NCBI GenBank assembly: GCA_964603325.1 | Contig: CAZRUH010000030.1 | Span: 1-7,858, forward strand | Source: LSNR01 sp964603325 | GTDB lineage: Bacteria; Patescibacteriota; Minisyncoccia; Moranbacterales; UBA9337 | Length of the DNA: 7,858 nt | Direction: 5' to 3' | In this document: piece by piece, positions 1 to 6,155 of the stretch | Layout: every line of letters begins with the position of its first letter | Numbering within the stretch: position 1 is the first letter of the stretch | Translations under genes and position numbers: made by a program | The notes under the pieces: model-generated | Told to the model about the DNA's origin: nothing | The model's database searches: none | The model's input: only the letters and a program-made list of their open reading frames with translations

Positions 1-868
1 TGGAGGTAATTCTCTCTTGCAGTTGTCCCATTTCTTCCGCTAAGGTTGGCTGATAACCGACTGCTGATGGAATTCGTCCCAATAAAGCGGAAACCTCCGA
101 ACCTGCCTGTGTAAATCTAAAAATATTATCTATAAACAATAAAGTATCTTTTCCTTCCTCATCTCTAAAATGTTCTGCCATAGTTAATGCTGATAAAGCC
201 ACTCTTTGCCTTGCTCCCGGTGGCTCATTCATTTGTCCGAATACCAACGCCGTTTTGCTTAAAACCCCGGATTCCTTCATTTCATGATATAAATCATTAC
301 CTTCTCTCGTTCTTTCTCCAACACCGGCAAACATGGAATATCCTCCATGCTCTTGAGCAATGTTTCTAATCAATTCTTGAATAATAACGGTTTTACCCAC
401 TCCGGCTCCTCCAAACAAACCGATTTTTCCACCCTTAACAAAGGGGCAAATTAAATCAATAACTTTAATTCCGGTCTCCAAAACTTCCGCTTTTGTAGAT
501 TGTTCAGAAAACTTCGGAGCCGAACGATGAATCGGTTTTAGTTTTTTGGCTTGAATTTTTTCTTTACCATCAATAGTTTCACCCAATAAATTAAACATTC
601 TTCCCAGGGTTTTTTCTCCAACGGGAACTTTTATCGGTGCCCCGGTATCAATTACCTCCATTTGTCTTTTTAGTCCGTCGGTAGAACCCATAGCTACAGC
701 TCTCACTTTATTTCCTCCGGTGTGCTGATGCGTTTCCAATACCAGCTTTTTATCATCATCTAATTTTATCTCCAAAGCATGATAAATTTCCGGTAAATCA
801 TTTTCAAACTCAACATCAACCACCGGGCCGATTACCTGAATTACTTTTCCCATGTTTTCTTTAATCAT
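1..868 (-). CDS. atpD: ATP synthase F1 beta subunit, 3' end beyond window
   Basis: Catalytic subunit of the F1 head; makes ATP from ADP and phosphate at the alpha/beta interfaces. The window holds 289 codons plus one base, about 60% of a typical 460-470 residue beta; the C-terminal domain with DELSEED lies outside. The N-terminal barrel opens with GKVIQVIGPVVDVEF. Walker A is GGAGVGKT at residues 153-160 (Lys159, Thr160). GVGERTREGND at 182-192 carries the catalytic base Glu185. MNEPPGAR is at 213-220, and Walker B LLFIDN ends at Asp247-Asn248. The frame is open throughout. Two starts are possible: ATG at 868, preceded by the A-rich leader TTTTTTAAAACT, or ATG at 853 (Met6), which matches the usual beta N-terminus better and has a weak AAAGAAAA in front. 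It follows atpG after 38 nt; atpC is expected next. Identity is certain; only the exact start is open. Confidence 0.97.
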   Translation of the reverse strand, partial: MIKENMGKVIQVIGPVVDVEFENDLPEIYHALEIKLDDDKKLVLETHQHTGGNKVRAVAMGSTDGLKRQMEVIDTGAPIKVPVGEKTLGRMFNLLGETIDGKEKIQAKKLKPIHRSAPKFSEQSTKAEVLETGIKVIDLICPFVKGGKIGLFGGAGVGKTVIIQELIRNIAQEHGGYSMFAGVGERTREGNDLYHEMKESGVLSKTALVFGQMNEPPGARQRVALSALTMAEHFRDEEGKDTLLFIDNIFRFTQAGSEVSALLGRIPSAVGYQPTLAEEMGQLQERITS

Positions 869-906
869 AGTTTTAAAAAATTAATAAAAAATTTATTCAA
901 AAAAAA

Positions 907-1863
907 CTACTCCAACGCCGCTCTTCCGGCGGAAATTTCGGCAATTTCCTGAGTAATTTTTGTTTGTCTAATTTGATTATAAGCCAAGGTTAATCCTTCC
1001 GCCATCTCTCCGGCCGCATCCGTAGCATTCCTCATTGCCAACATTCTTGCTGATTCTTTTGACGCATTTGATTCTAAAATGGCATGATAAATCTGCATCT
1101 CAATCAATCTTGGAATTATGTGTTGTAAGACCTTTTTCGGACTTGGTTCCACTTTGTATTCCATTCTTGGTTCATTTAATCCATACTCTTTTGCCAAGTT
1201 ATCCATCTCCGCTATTTGCTTCTCTAAATCAATTTTAGATACGGGCAACAACTGTCTGATTTTCGGTTCCTGTGTCATAGTTGAAATGTAATCTGTATAA
1301 GCCACTACGATCTTATCATATTTTTTGTTTAAATAATCATCAATTACTATTTTTGAGACCGGTCGCACAGAATCAATTTTAGGCAAATAAGTTAACTCCG
1401 GAAAAGTAGCTATAATATTTTTCCTTAATTTTCTCACCAAGTTTTCACCCTTCTTTCCAATAGTAACAAAATCTATCTTTAGATCCTTGTTATCTATTCT
1501 TGATTCTATTTTCTTAACACCAACCCTATTCACTTTTAAGTTTTTTGGATTTTCAATTTCTTCTTTTATTTTTTTAATAATCTGAGCATTAAAAGAACCA
1601 CACAAACCTCTATTTGAAGTAATTGCAATAATAAGAACTTTCTTTACCGGCCTAACTTCCAATAATCCATAATCATAATTTTCAAAAGCGCGCGCCAAGT
1701 TTGTTAATACACTCCAAGCACTGTGCGCATATTCACGAATATTCAAAACACTTTCCGTTGCTTTTCTCATTTTGGCAGCCGAAACCATTTCCATTGCTCT
1801 GGTTATTTTCGCCGTATTATTGATTGATTTTATTCTCCTGTTTATGTCTTTTAAATTTGCCAT
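907..1863 (-). CDS. atpG: ATP synthase F1 gamma subunit
   Basis: Central rotor shaft that couples c-ring rotation to catalysis in alpha3beta3. The protein has 318 residues against about 285-290 in common bacteria. The N-terminal helix MANLKDINRRIKSINNTAKI and following TRAMEMVSAAKMRKA are typical, as is SNRGLCGSFN at 83-92. The C-terminal helix (SARMLAMRNATDAAGEMAEG, then ITQEIAEISAGRAALE) pairs with the N-terminal one as the coiled-coil axle; the usual GA of the family signature reads GR here. The extra length is mainly a Lys/Asn-rich stretch around residues 104-128, with a smaller one around 211-232. I start at ATG 1863 because it gives the family-typical MANLKDI; an in-frame TTG at 1872 would only add three residues. 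No Shine-Dalgarno is visible. It is separated from atpA by an unusually long gap and from atpD by 38 nt. The stop is TAG. Confidence 0.97.
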   Translation of the reverse strand: MANLKDINRRIKSINNTAKITRAMEMVSAAKMRKATESVLNIREYAHSAWSVLTNLARAFENYDYGLLEVRPVKKVLIIAITSNRGLCGSFNAQIIKKIKEEIENPKNLKVNRVGVKKIESRIDNKDLKIDFVTIGKKGENLVRKLRKNIIATFPELTYLPKIDSVRPVSKIVIDDYLNKKYDKIVVAYTDYISTMTQEPKIRQLLPVSKIDLEKQIAEMDNLAKEYGLNEPRMEYKVEPSPKKVLQHIIPRLIEMQIYHAILESNASKESARMLAMRNATDAAGEMAEGLTLAYNQIRQTKITQEIAEISAGRAALE

Positions 1864-2199
1864 ACGGAACAATTTTAATTTATAATTTGTAAATTCGGTT
1901 CAATTTAATGTTTTAGTTCTACTGTTTTCGCTATTAAATTATCATCTTATGAATTTAACTACATTCTCAGCGCTTTCACTATAAATTCTAACTAGTTGTT
2001 TTAACTGATATTTTTCAATTTTCTCAATAACTATAGAACCCTACCATACCCCAACTAATTACAACATTTGATTGAGTTTTATTAGCCGGCAATGTCTAGC
2101 TTTACTTTTTTAAATAATTTATGACAAATCACTTTTTAGACCCTCTCTAAGTCAAAGCTTTGCCACTACTAATTATACTTCTAAATCAAAAACAATTAA
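1864..2199. other. Long atpA-atpG spacer with coding-like fragments
   Basis: 336 nt without an intact gene, in a place where F1 genes usually sit within about 100 nt. Reading the minus strand, one frame gives a 23-codon run (about 2093-2025) containing QSNVVISWGMVGFYSY before TGA. Another frame, which is in register with atpG, gives 32 codons (about 2032-1937) containing IEKIEKYQLKQLVRIYSESA and then AENVVKFIR before TGA-TAA. Joined by one frameshift they would make a short, plausible soluble peptide, so a decayed small gene is possible. I recognise no family. There is also a 10-bp palindrome CAAAGCTTTG at 2153-2162, a short TTAGA/TCTAA stem near 2136-2150 and an AT-only 7-bp stem at 1934-1940/1952-1958. 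I see no terminator with a U-tract, no convincing promoter, no tRNA and no repeat array. Confidence 0.5.
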
Positions 2200-3690
2200 T
2201 CACATCTGGAAATCTTTTATCGCTTTCTTTAGTTTTTTTTCAATTTCTTCCGATATATCACTGTCCTCTCGTATCTTATCTAAAATATCCTGATGCATTG
2301 ATTTCATATATTTATGAAACTTCTCCTCCCATTTTGTAATTTTCTCCACCTCAACATTATCCATAAACCCATTTGTTAATGCATACAAAACAGATACTTG
2401 ATTTTCCATAGGCAATGGCGCATATTGGTTTTGTTTCAATATTTCCACAGTCCGCTTTCCTCTTTCAATTTGCGCTCTGGTTTTTTCATCCAAATCAGAA
2501 CCAAACTGAGCAAATGCTTCCAATTCTCTAAACTGAGCCAGATCCAAACGAATTTTCCCGGCAACTTTCTTCATTGCTTTGGTTTGCGCCGCTGAGCCAA
2601 CACGAGAAACAGACAAACCGGCATTAATAGCTGGTTTAATCCCCTTATTAAATAAATCCGTTTCCAAAAATATTTGACCATCGGTAATGGATATTACATT
2701 GGTTGGAATATAAGCGGAAACATCACCGGCTTGCGTTTCAATAATCGGCAGTGCGGTTATTGATCCTCCTCCAAAACTGTCATCCAGACGAGCGCTTCTT
2801 TCCAATAAACGAGAATGCAAATAAAAAACATCTCCGGGATAAGCCTCTCTTCCCGGTGGTCTTTTTAAGATTAAGGAAATTTGCCTATACGCCCAAGCGT
2901 GTTTGCTTAAATCATCATATATAACTAAAACATCTTTTCCCTGATCCATAAAATACTCGGCAATAGCTGTCCCGGAATAAGGAGCTATATACGAGAATGC
3001 TGCCACCTCAGATGCTCCGGCAGTCACAACAACTGTGTGTTCCATAGCCCCGCTTTTTTCCAATTCCGCCACAATTCTTGCCACTTTTGATTCTTTTTGT
3101 CCAACAGCCACATAAACACAAATTATGTCTTGGTTTTTTTGATTTATGATTGTATCAATAGCAATAGCCGTTTTCCCCGTTTGCCTATCTCCAATAATCA
3201 ACTCCCTCTGCCCACGACCAATCGGAATCATGGAGTCAATCGCTTTGATTCCGGTTTGCACCGGCTGACTAACAGACTTTCTCTCTATAACTCCGGGAGC
3301 AATTTTTTCAATAGGATAAAATTTATCCGACTTAATATCCCCCTTGTTATCAATTGGTTGTCCAAGTGGATTAACCACTCGTCCTATCATATTTTCACTA
3401 ACGGGAACAGATAAAATTTTTCCGGTAGATTTTACCTCATCACCCTCTTTAATATTCTCATAATTTCCCAATATCATTACACCGACTTGATCCTCTTCCA
3501 AATTAAGAGCCACTCCCATTGTTCCATCGGGAAATTCTAGCATTTCTGAAGACATTACCTCATTCAACCCTTCCACTCTGGCAACGCCATCACCAACTTC
3601 TAAAACTCTCCCCGTTTTTTCCAATATAATATCATTATTAAAATTCTCAATCTGTTTCCTTAATTGTTCCACTATATAGTCTTTACTCAT
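2200..3690 (-). CDS. atpA: ATP synthase F1 alpha subunit
   Basis: Non-catalytic nucleotide-binding subunit of the F1 hexamer; it supplies the arginine finger to the beta catalytic sites. At 496 residues it is close to the usual 500-510. The N-terminal beta barrel (about 25-95) includes GRVLEVGDGVARVEGL. Walker A is GDRQTGKT at 167-174 (Lys173, Thr174); GQKESKVA is at 197-204; the Walker B strand VLVIYDD ends at Asp259-Asp260. RPPGREAYPGDVFYLHSRLL at 277-296 is highly conserved. The ATP synthase alpha/beta signature PAINAGLSVS is at 353-362 and is followed by the catalytic Arg363 in SRVGSAAQTK. The C-terminal helical domain (about 375-496) ends in a Lys/Glu-rich helix. It starts 31 nt after atpH, with no Shine-Dalgarno but an A-rich leader TTTTAAAAAT next to ATG. 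The stop is TGA; a normal-length C-terminus ends there, so TGA is read as stop. Confidence 0.98.
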   Translation of the reverse strand: MSKDYIVEQLRKQIENFNNDIILEKTGRVLEVGDGVARVEGLNEVMSSEMLEFPDGTMGVALNLEEDQVGVMILGNYENIKEGDEVKSTGKILSVPVSENMIGRVVNPLGQPIDNKGDIKSDKFYPIEKIAPGVIERKSVSQPVQTGIKAIDSMIPIGRGQRELIIGDRQTGKTAIAIDTIINQKNQDIICVYVAVGQKESKVARIVAELEKSGAMEHTVVVTAGASEVAAFSYIAPYSGTAIAEYFMDQGKDVLVIYDDLSKHAWAYRQISLILKRPPGREAYPGDVFYLHSRLLERSARLDDSFGGGSITALPIIETQAGDVSAYIPTNVISITDGQIFLETDLFNKGIKPAINAGLSVSRVGSAAQTKAMKKVAGKIRLDLAQFRELEAFAQFGSDLDEKTRAQIERGKRTVEILKQNQYAPLPMENQVSVLYALTNGFMDNVEVEKITKWEEKFHKYMKSMHQDILDKIREDSDISEEIEKKLKKAIKDFQM

Positions 3691-3721
3691 ATTTTTAAAA
3701 CTTAATTTGTAATAAAAAATT

Positions 3722-4153
3722 TTAATTATTTTTTAATTGCTTTTCCAAATTTTGTATTTTTCGTCTTATACTAACATTCAAAACTTCATCACCAATTTTT
3801 AAAATTATACCGCCAATAATTTTCCTATCTATATTATTTATTAAATTAACATCCACTTTCTTATTATTGTTCAACTTGTTTTTTTTCCGCCAATAATTAA
3901 CAACAAAATTTTTTATATTATTTATATTTTTAACACTTAATTTTTCAGCGCTACTAACCTCAACATTTACAATTCCTTTTTCTTTGTTCCAAATATCAAT
4001 AAATTTTTTTATGATTTTTGGAAGCATATTTATCTGCCTGTTTTTTTTCAACATTTTAACAAATCTCAAAACAATAACATCTATATCCCCGCTATCTTTT
4101 TTTTTAGTCAAGTCAAATAAAACTTGCGCATATTGTTTAGCTGTTATTTTCAT
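3722..4153 (-). CDS. atpH: ATP synthase F1 delta subunit (short form)
   Basis: Joins the top of the F1 head to the b-subunit peripheral stalk (OSCP homologue). 143 residues against about 175-180 in most bacteria. The start ITAKQYAQVLFDL (3-15) matches the conserved first helix (usually YAKALFELA). The C-terminal signature region at 109-140 is clear: DRKIIGGIILKIGDEVLNVS followed by IRRKIQNLEKQL. The shortening therefore falls in the N-terminal helical bundle and the linker. The protein is unusually rich in Lys and Asn, with many AAA/AAT codons, and is the most diverged subunit here, as is common for delta. It sits 4 nt after the atpF stop, which implies translational coupling. There is only AAG before the ATG and no real Shine-Dalgarno. 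The start at Met1 is supported because the conserved first helix begins at once. Confidence 0.93.
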   Translation of the reverse strand: MKITAKQYAQVLFDLTKKKDSGDIDVIVLRFVKMLKKNRQINMLPKIIKKFIDIWNKEKGIVNVEVSSAEKLSVKNINNIKNFVVNYWRKKNKLNNNKKVDVNLINNIDRKIIGGIILKIGDEVLNVSIRRKIQNLEKQLKNN

Positions 4154-4157
4154 AATC

Positions 4158-4649
4158 TTAAAATTTATCTATCACCTCTTCAATCACTTTTTTATCTTCT
4201 TTCTCATTGATTTTTTGACCAACAATTTTTTTAGTAGCCATTATAACCAAATCAGCGACCTCATTTTTTACATCAGCCAACATCTTTAATCTCTCCTCCT
4301 CAATTTTTTTTCTTGCATCATCAACAATCCCTTTCATCTTTTCCTTTGTTTCTTTAATCATTGCTTCTCTGTTTTTCTTAGCCTGTTCCTCTGCCTTGTT
4401 GATAATTTTTTGAGCCTCTTTCCTGGCATTACCTAAAACTTTCTTTTCTTTCTCTTCCACTTCCGCCAACTTCTTTTGTGATTTTTCAGCATCTGCTAAC
4501 CCTTTTTCAATTTTTTCCTTCCTTTCTTCCAGAGCTTCCAACACCGGTTTATAAGCAAACTTTTTTAATACCCAGAGTAGCACAAAAAAATTCACAATTT
4601 GCGCCAATAACAGTTTTCCATTTATACCTAAATTTTCTAAAAGTTCCAT
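4158..4649 (-). CDS. atpF: ATP synthase Fo subunit b
   Basis: Membrane-anchored peripheral stalk; works as a dimer that holds F1 static against the rotating c-ring. 163 residues, the usual length. One N-terminal membrane helix (about 12-28, LLLAQIVNFFVLLWVLKKF) is followed by the family's KPVLEALEERKEKIEKGLA (34-52). A long, highly charged, uninterrupted coiled coil rich in Glu, Lys and Ala then runs to about 135, and the C-terminal LVIMATKKIVGQK region binds delta. Only one b gene is present, so a homodimer is likely rather than the b/b' pair of cyanobacteria. No Shine-Dalgarno precedes the ATG; a small CAATT/AATTG stem lies just upstream at 4666-4678. It is separated from atpE by 131 nt of repeats and followed by atpH after 4 nt. 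Confidence 0.96.
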   Translation of the reverse strand: MELLENLGINGKLLLAQIVNFFVLLWVLKKFAYKPVLEALEERKEKIEKGLADAEKSQKKLAEVEEKEKKVLGNARKEAQKIINKAEEQAKKNREAMIKETKEKMKGIVDDARKKIEEERLKMLADVKNEVADLVIMATKKIVGQKINEKEDKKVIEEVIDKF

Positions 4650-4675
4650 ATTTTTACCAATTCATCAATTAAAAA

Positions 4676-4781
4676 TTGTACTTAAATGCCACAATAAAAT
4701 TGCAAATATTTGCACAAACCTATAAAAAAAATCATAGATTTGCACTCAATTTGTAATTTAATCCACAATAATATTGCAAAT
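4676..4781 (-). repeat. Imperfect direct repeat pair downstream of atpE
   Basis: Two copies of about 31 nt, 74 nt apart, lie between the atpE stop and atpF. The core is ATTTGCAATwTTATTGTGG, 18 of 19 bases identical, at 4781-4763 and 4707-4689 on the minus strand. Similarity continues into 4762-4751 and 4688-4676, where 10 of 12 aligned bases match with a one-base gap. The first copy overlaps the last base of the atpE stop codon. The second copy contains the start of a perfect 14-bp palindrome. An old duplication of the 3' untranslated segment of atpE would explain the arrangement and the length of this spacer. Confidence 0.75.
4701..4714. repeat. 14-bp perfect palindrome TGCAAATATTTGCA
   Basis: TGCAAATATTTGCA is perfectly self-complementary and lies in the atpE-atpF spacer. 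Further copies of TGCAAAT/ATTTGCA occur at 4737-4743 and 4775-4781, so alternative pairings are possible in the transcript: ATTTGCA at the atpE stop with TGCAAAT about 30 nt later, for example. It has no hairpin loop of its own, so as RNA it would pair with a neighbouring copy; as DNA it could be a dyad protein site. No U-tract follows, so it is not a classic terminator. Confidence 0.6.
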
Positions 4782-5047
4782 TAAACAAATTTAATAATCA
4801 ACGCCACTACCAAAGCGTAAATCGCAATGGCTTCCGTAAATGCAATTGCCAAAATCATCGCTGTCTGAATCTTGGAAGTTGCTTCAGGGTTTCTTCCAAT
4901 AGCTTCCATTGCCTTTGATGCCAAAATTCCAATTCCCAATCCGGGACCGATAGCTCCCAATCCCATTGCTATTGCAGCTGCAATTGATTTGGCAGCTTCG
5001 GTATTTTGCATAATACCCTCAGATACCGCCTTTGTTTCTTCAATCAT
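4781..5047 (-). CDS. atpE: ATP synthase Fo subunit c (H+-type)
   Basis: Proteolipid of the rotor ring that carries the coupling ion. 88 residues: a charged N-terminal extension of about 20, helix 1 (about 21-46) with the Gly-rich GLGAIGPGLGIG, the polar loop GRNPE (51-55, usually RQP), and helix 2 (about 60-86) with the ion-binding carboxylate Glu72 in AIAFTEAIAIYALV. The Na+ ligand Gln of Ilyobacter-type rings is Ile39 here, and the residue after Glu72 is Ala rather than Ser/Thr. That indicates H+ coupling by comparison with known families; it is not tested. The start MIEETKAV has no Shine-Dalgarno but is preceded by TTTTAAAAACT. The gene has structured spacers on both sides (74 nt and 131 nt), which fits the need to make many more c copies than other subunits. 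Confidence 0.96.
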   Translation of the reverse strand: MIEETKAVSEGIMQNTEAAKSIAAAIAMGLGAIGPGLGIGILASKAMEAIGRNPEATSKIQTAMILAIAFTEAIAIYALVVALIIKFV

Positions 5048-5067
5048 AGTTTTTAAAATTAAATTAT

Positions 5068-5113
5068 GAATTACAAACCTTATTTCAACAAATCAAACTA
5101 ACGTTTGTAATTC
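5068..5113 (-). repeat. 11-bp inverted repeat upstream of atpE
   Basis: GAATTACAAAC at 5068-5078 and GTTTGTAATTC at 5103-5113 are perfect reverse complements with a 24-nt loop. In the minus-strand transcript this forms an 11-bp stem that ends about 20 nt before the atpE start codon. The distal arm can also pair locally in a 5-bp stem (CAAAC 5094-5098 with GTTTG 5103-5107, loop TAAC), so two mutually exclusive folds exist. No U-tract follows. It could be an RNA-processing, stabilising or translation-control element between atpB and atpE; its function is inferred only from position. Confidence 0.7.
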
Positions 5114-5121
5114 CAATTAAC

Positions 5122-5886
5122 CTAATGAGCTTCTTCCGTTGCCATCTTGAAAAATACCAATGTCAACATCGCAAAAACCATCGCTTGAACAAAACCAACA
5201 AATAATTCCAAAAACAAAAAAGGTAACGGGATAAAATATGGAACCAACATTAGCATTACTGTTAGCAAAACTTCCCCGGCAAAAATATTTCCAAACAACC
5301 TAAAAGAAAACGAAACTATTTTAGCAAATTCAGATATTATTTCCAACAACCCAACAAAAGTTCCCACAAAGTATGGCTTTTTCAATGGACTAACTAAAAA
5401 TTTTTTACCATATTTTTTTAATCCCAAGGCAGATATTCCCATAATTTGCGCCATAACAACGGAAACCAGCGCTATAGCCAGCGTCATATTTAAATCGGCA
5501 CTGTTACTTCTGATAAAAGGAATTAATTCTCTTTCTCCATGATGCATCTGGTAAACACCGACCGTTCCCAGACCCGGAACCAATTCAATCCAGTTTGATA
5601 AAATGACAAAAATAAAAATGGTTGCCACATACGGAAAAAATTTTTTGCTTTGCTCTCTGTTTCCGGTAATACTATCCGCCAAATCCAACAATAATTCCAA
5701 TACCACTTCAGAAATATGGTGTAATCCTTTTGGTTTATGTTTTGTTTTTTTGTGTTTTGCCCTTTTGCCGACAATAACCGAACTGATTATTATAAGGGCG
5801 CTGATTACGACGGTCATCAAAACAGTATTGGTCACAGAAAAATCTCCAAACTTGACTATTGATTCCGGTGTTAATGAAATTTGCAT
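5122..5886 (-). CDS. atpB: ATP synthase Fo subunit a
   Basis: Stator membrane protein forming the two proton half-channels next to the c-ring. 254 residues with five to six membrane helices (about 21-40, 85-103, 134-156, 172-192, 200-220, 222-246). The essential arginine is Arg196 in FSFRLFGNIFAGE, the family signature, equivalent to E. coli Arg210. In the last helix, FVGFVQAMVFAMLTLVFF includes Gln234, matching the conserved Gln near E. coli 252. A basic, His/Lys-rich cytoplasmic loop (41-57) follows helix 1. It starts 14 nt after the atpZ/atpI stop without a Shine-Dalgarno; an out-of-frame ATG lies four bases upstream of the chosen ATG. The stop is followed by 74 nt with an inverted repeat before atpE. 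Identity is secure. Confidence 0.97.
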   Translation of the reverse strand: MQISLTPESIVKFGDFSVTNTVLMTVVISALIIISSVIVGKRAKHKKTKHKPKGLHHISEVVLELLLDLADSITGNREQSKKFFPYVATIFIFVILSNWIELVPGLGTVGVYQMHHGERELIPFIRSNSADLNMTLAIALVSVVMAQIMGISALGLKKYGKKFLVSPLKKPYFVGTFVGLLEIISEFAKIVSFSFRLFGNIFAGEVLLTVMLMLVPYFIPLPFLFLELFVGFVQAMVFAMLTLVFFKMATEEAH

Positions 5887-5900
5887 ACATTTTTTAAAAA

Positions 5901-6143
5901 TTATTCTTCAATAATTTTTAAAACTTTCTTATAAATCAACCAACTGGTTAATAAAATTGAAATAAATATTCCCATCAATAAAAACCAAGGAGAACTGTTT
6001 ATGTTTTTATCTATCAACCTTCCCAACAACGCCAACAGTATTATAGGAATCGCTATTGTATACCCAAGTTCCATCGCCAAAGAAAAAACAGACCACTGTC
6101 TATCATCATCTCCACTCTTGCTCTTTTTTATCACCTCTTTCAT
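5901..6143 (-). CDS. atpZ: AtpZ/AtpI-family F1Fo accessory membrane protein
   Basis: First gene of the atp operon. 80 residues with two membrane helices (about 22-41 and 52-71) and a charged, basic N-terminus. FSLAMELGYTIAIPIILLAL and GRLIDKNINSSPWFLLMG match the pattern of the ATPase_gene1/AtpZ family (AMELG, GxxLD, PxFxLxG). AtpZ/AtpI proteins help c-ring assembly and in Bacillus pseudofirmus have been linked to Mg2+/Ca2+ uptake. The two-helix form is closer to AtpZ than to the four-helix AtpI, so the symbol is a choice between the two. The start is uncertain: AAGGA, the only Shine-Dalgarno-like sequence of the operon, ends just one base before ATG 6143, too close to serve it. It would suit the in-frame GTG at 6134, three codons later. 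The best promoter of the window lies immediately upstream. Confidence 0.88.
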   Translation of the reverse strand: MKEVIKKSKSGDDDRQWSVFSLAMELGYTIAIPIILLALLGRLIDKNINSSPWFLLMGIFISILLTSWLIYKKVLKIIEE

Positions 6144-6155
6144 TTCCTTATTTCA

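Noticed and set aside
187..369. Plus-strand reading frame of 60 codons
   Set aside because: Lies wholly antisense to the highly conserved atpD; it is a shadow of that gene.
1863..1872. TTG start giving atpG three extra residues
   Set aside because: ATG 1863 gives the family-typical MANLKDI and the extra residues match nothing.
2030..2075. CRISPR-like single repeat unit (GTTGTAATT start, minus strand)
   Set aside because: Only one copy, no spacers and no cas gene in the window.
2099..2155. Internal promoter in the atpA-atpG gap (TTGACT at 2155-2150, or TTGTCA at 2127-2122, minus strand)
   Set aside because: No acceptable -10 hexamer at 16-18 bp for TTGACT, and only TAAAGC (3 of 6) for TTGTCA.
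2200..2202. TGA recoded as Gly or Trp, as in Gracilibacteria and relatives
   Set aside because: atpA reaches normal length exactly at this TGA, read-through would add only eight more codons before TAA, and no in-frame TGA occurs inside any gene.
3097..3414. Plus-strand reading frame of 105 codons
   Set aside because: Antisense to the conserved core of atpA; no recognisable protein character.
3984..4289. Plus-strand hydrophobic reading frame of 101 codons across atpH and atpF
   Set aside because: Phe/Ile-rich product is what antisense of Lys-rich genes gives; both sense genes are clear.
5523..5774. Minus-strand frame of 83 codons inside atpB, and plus-strand frame 5603-5914
   Set aside because: Out-of-frame shadows of atpB, whose own frame holds all family motifs.
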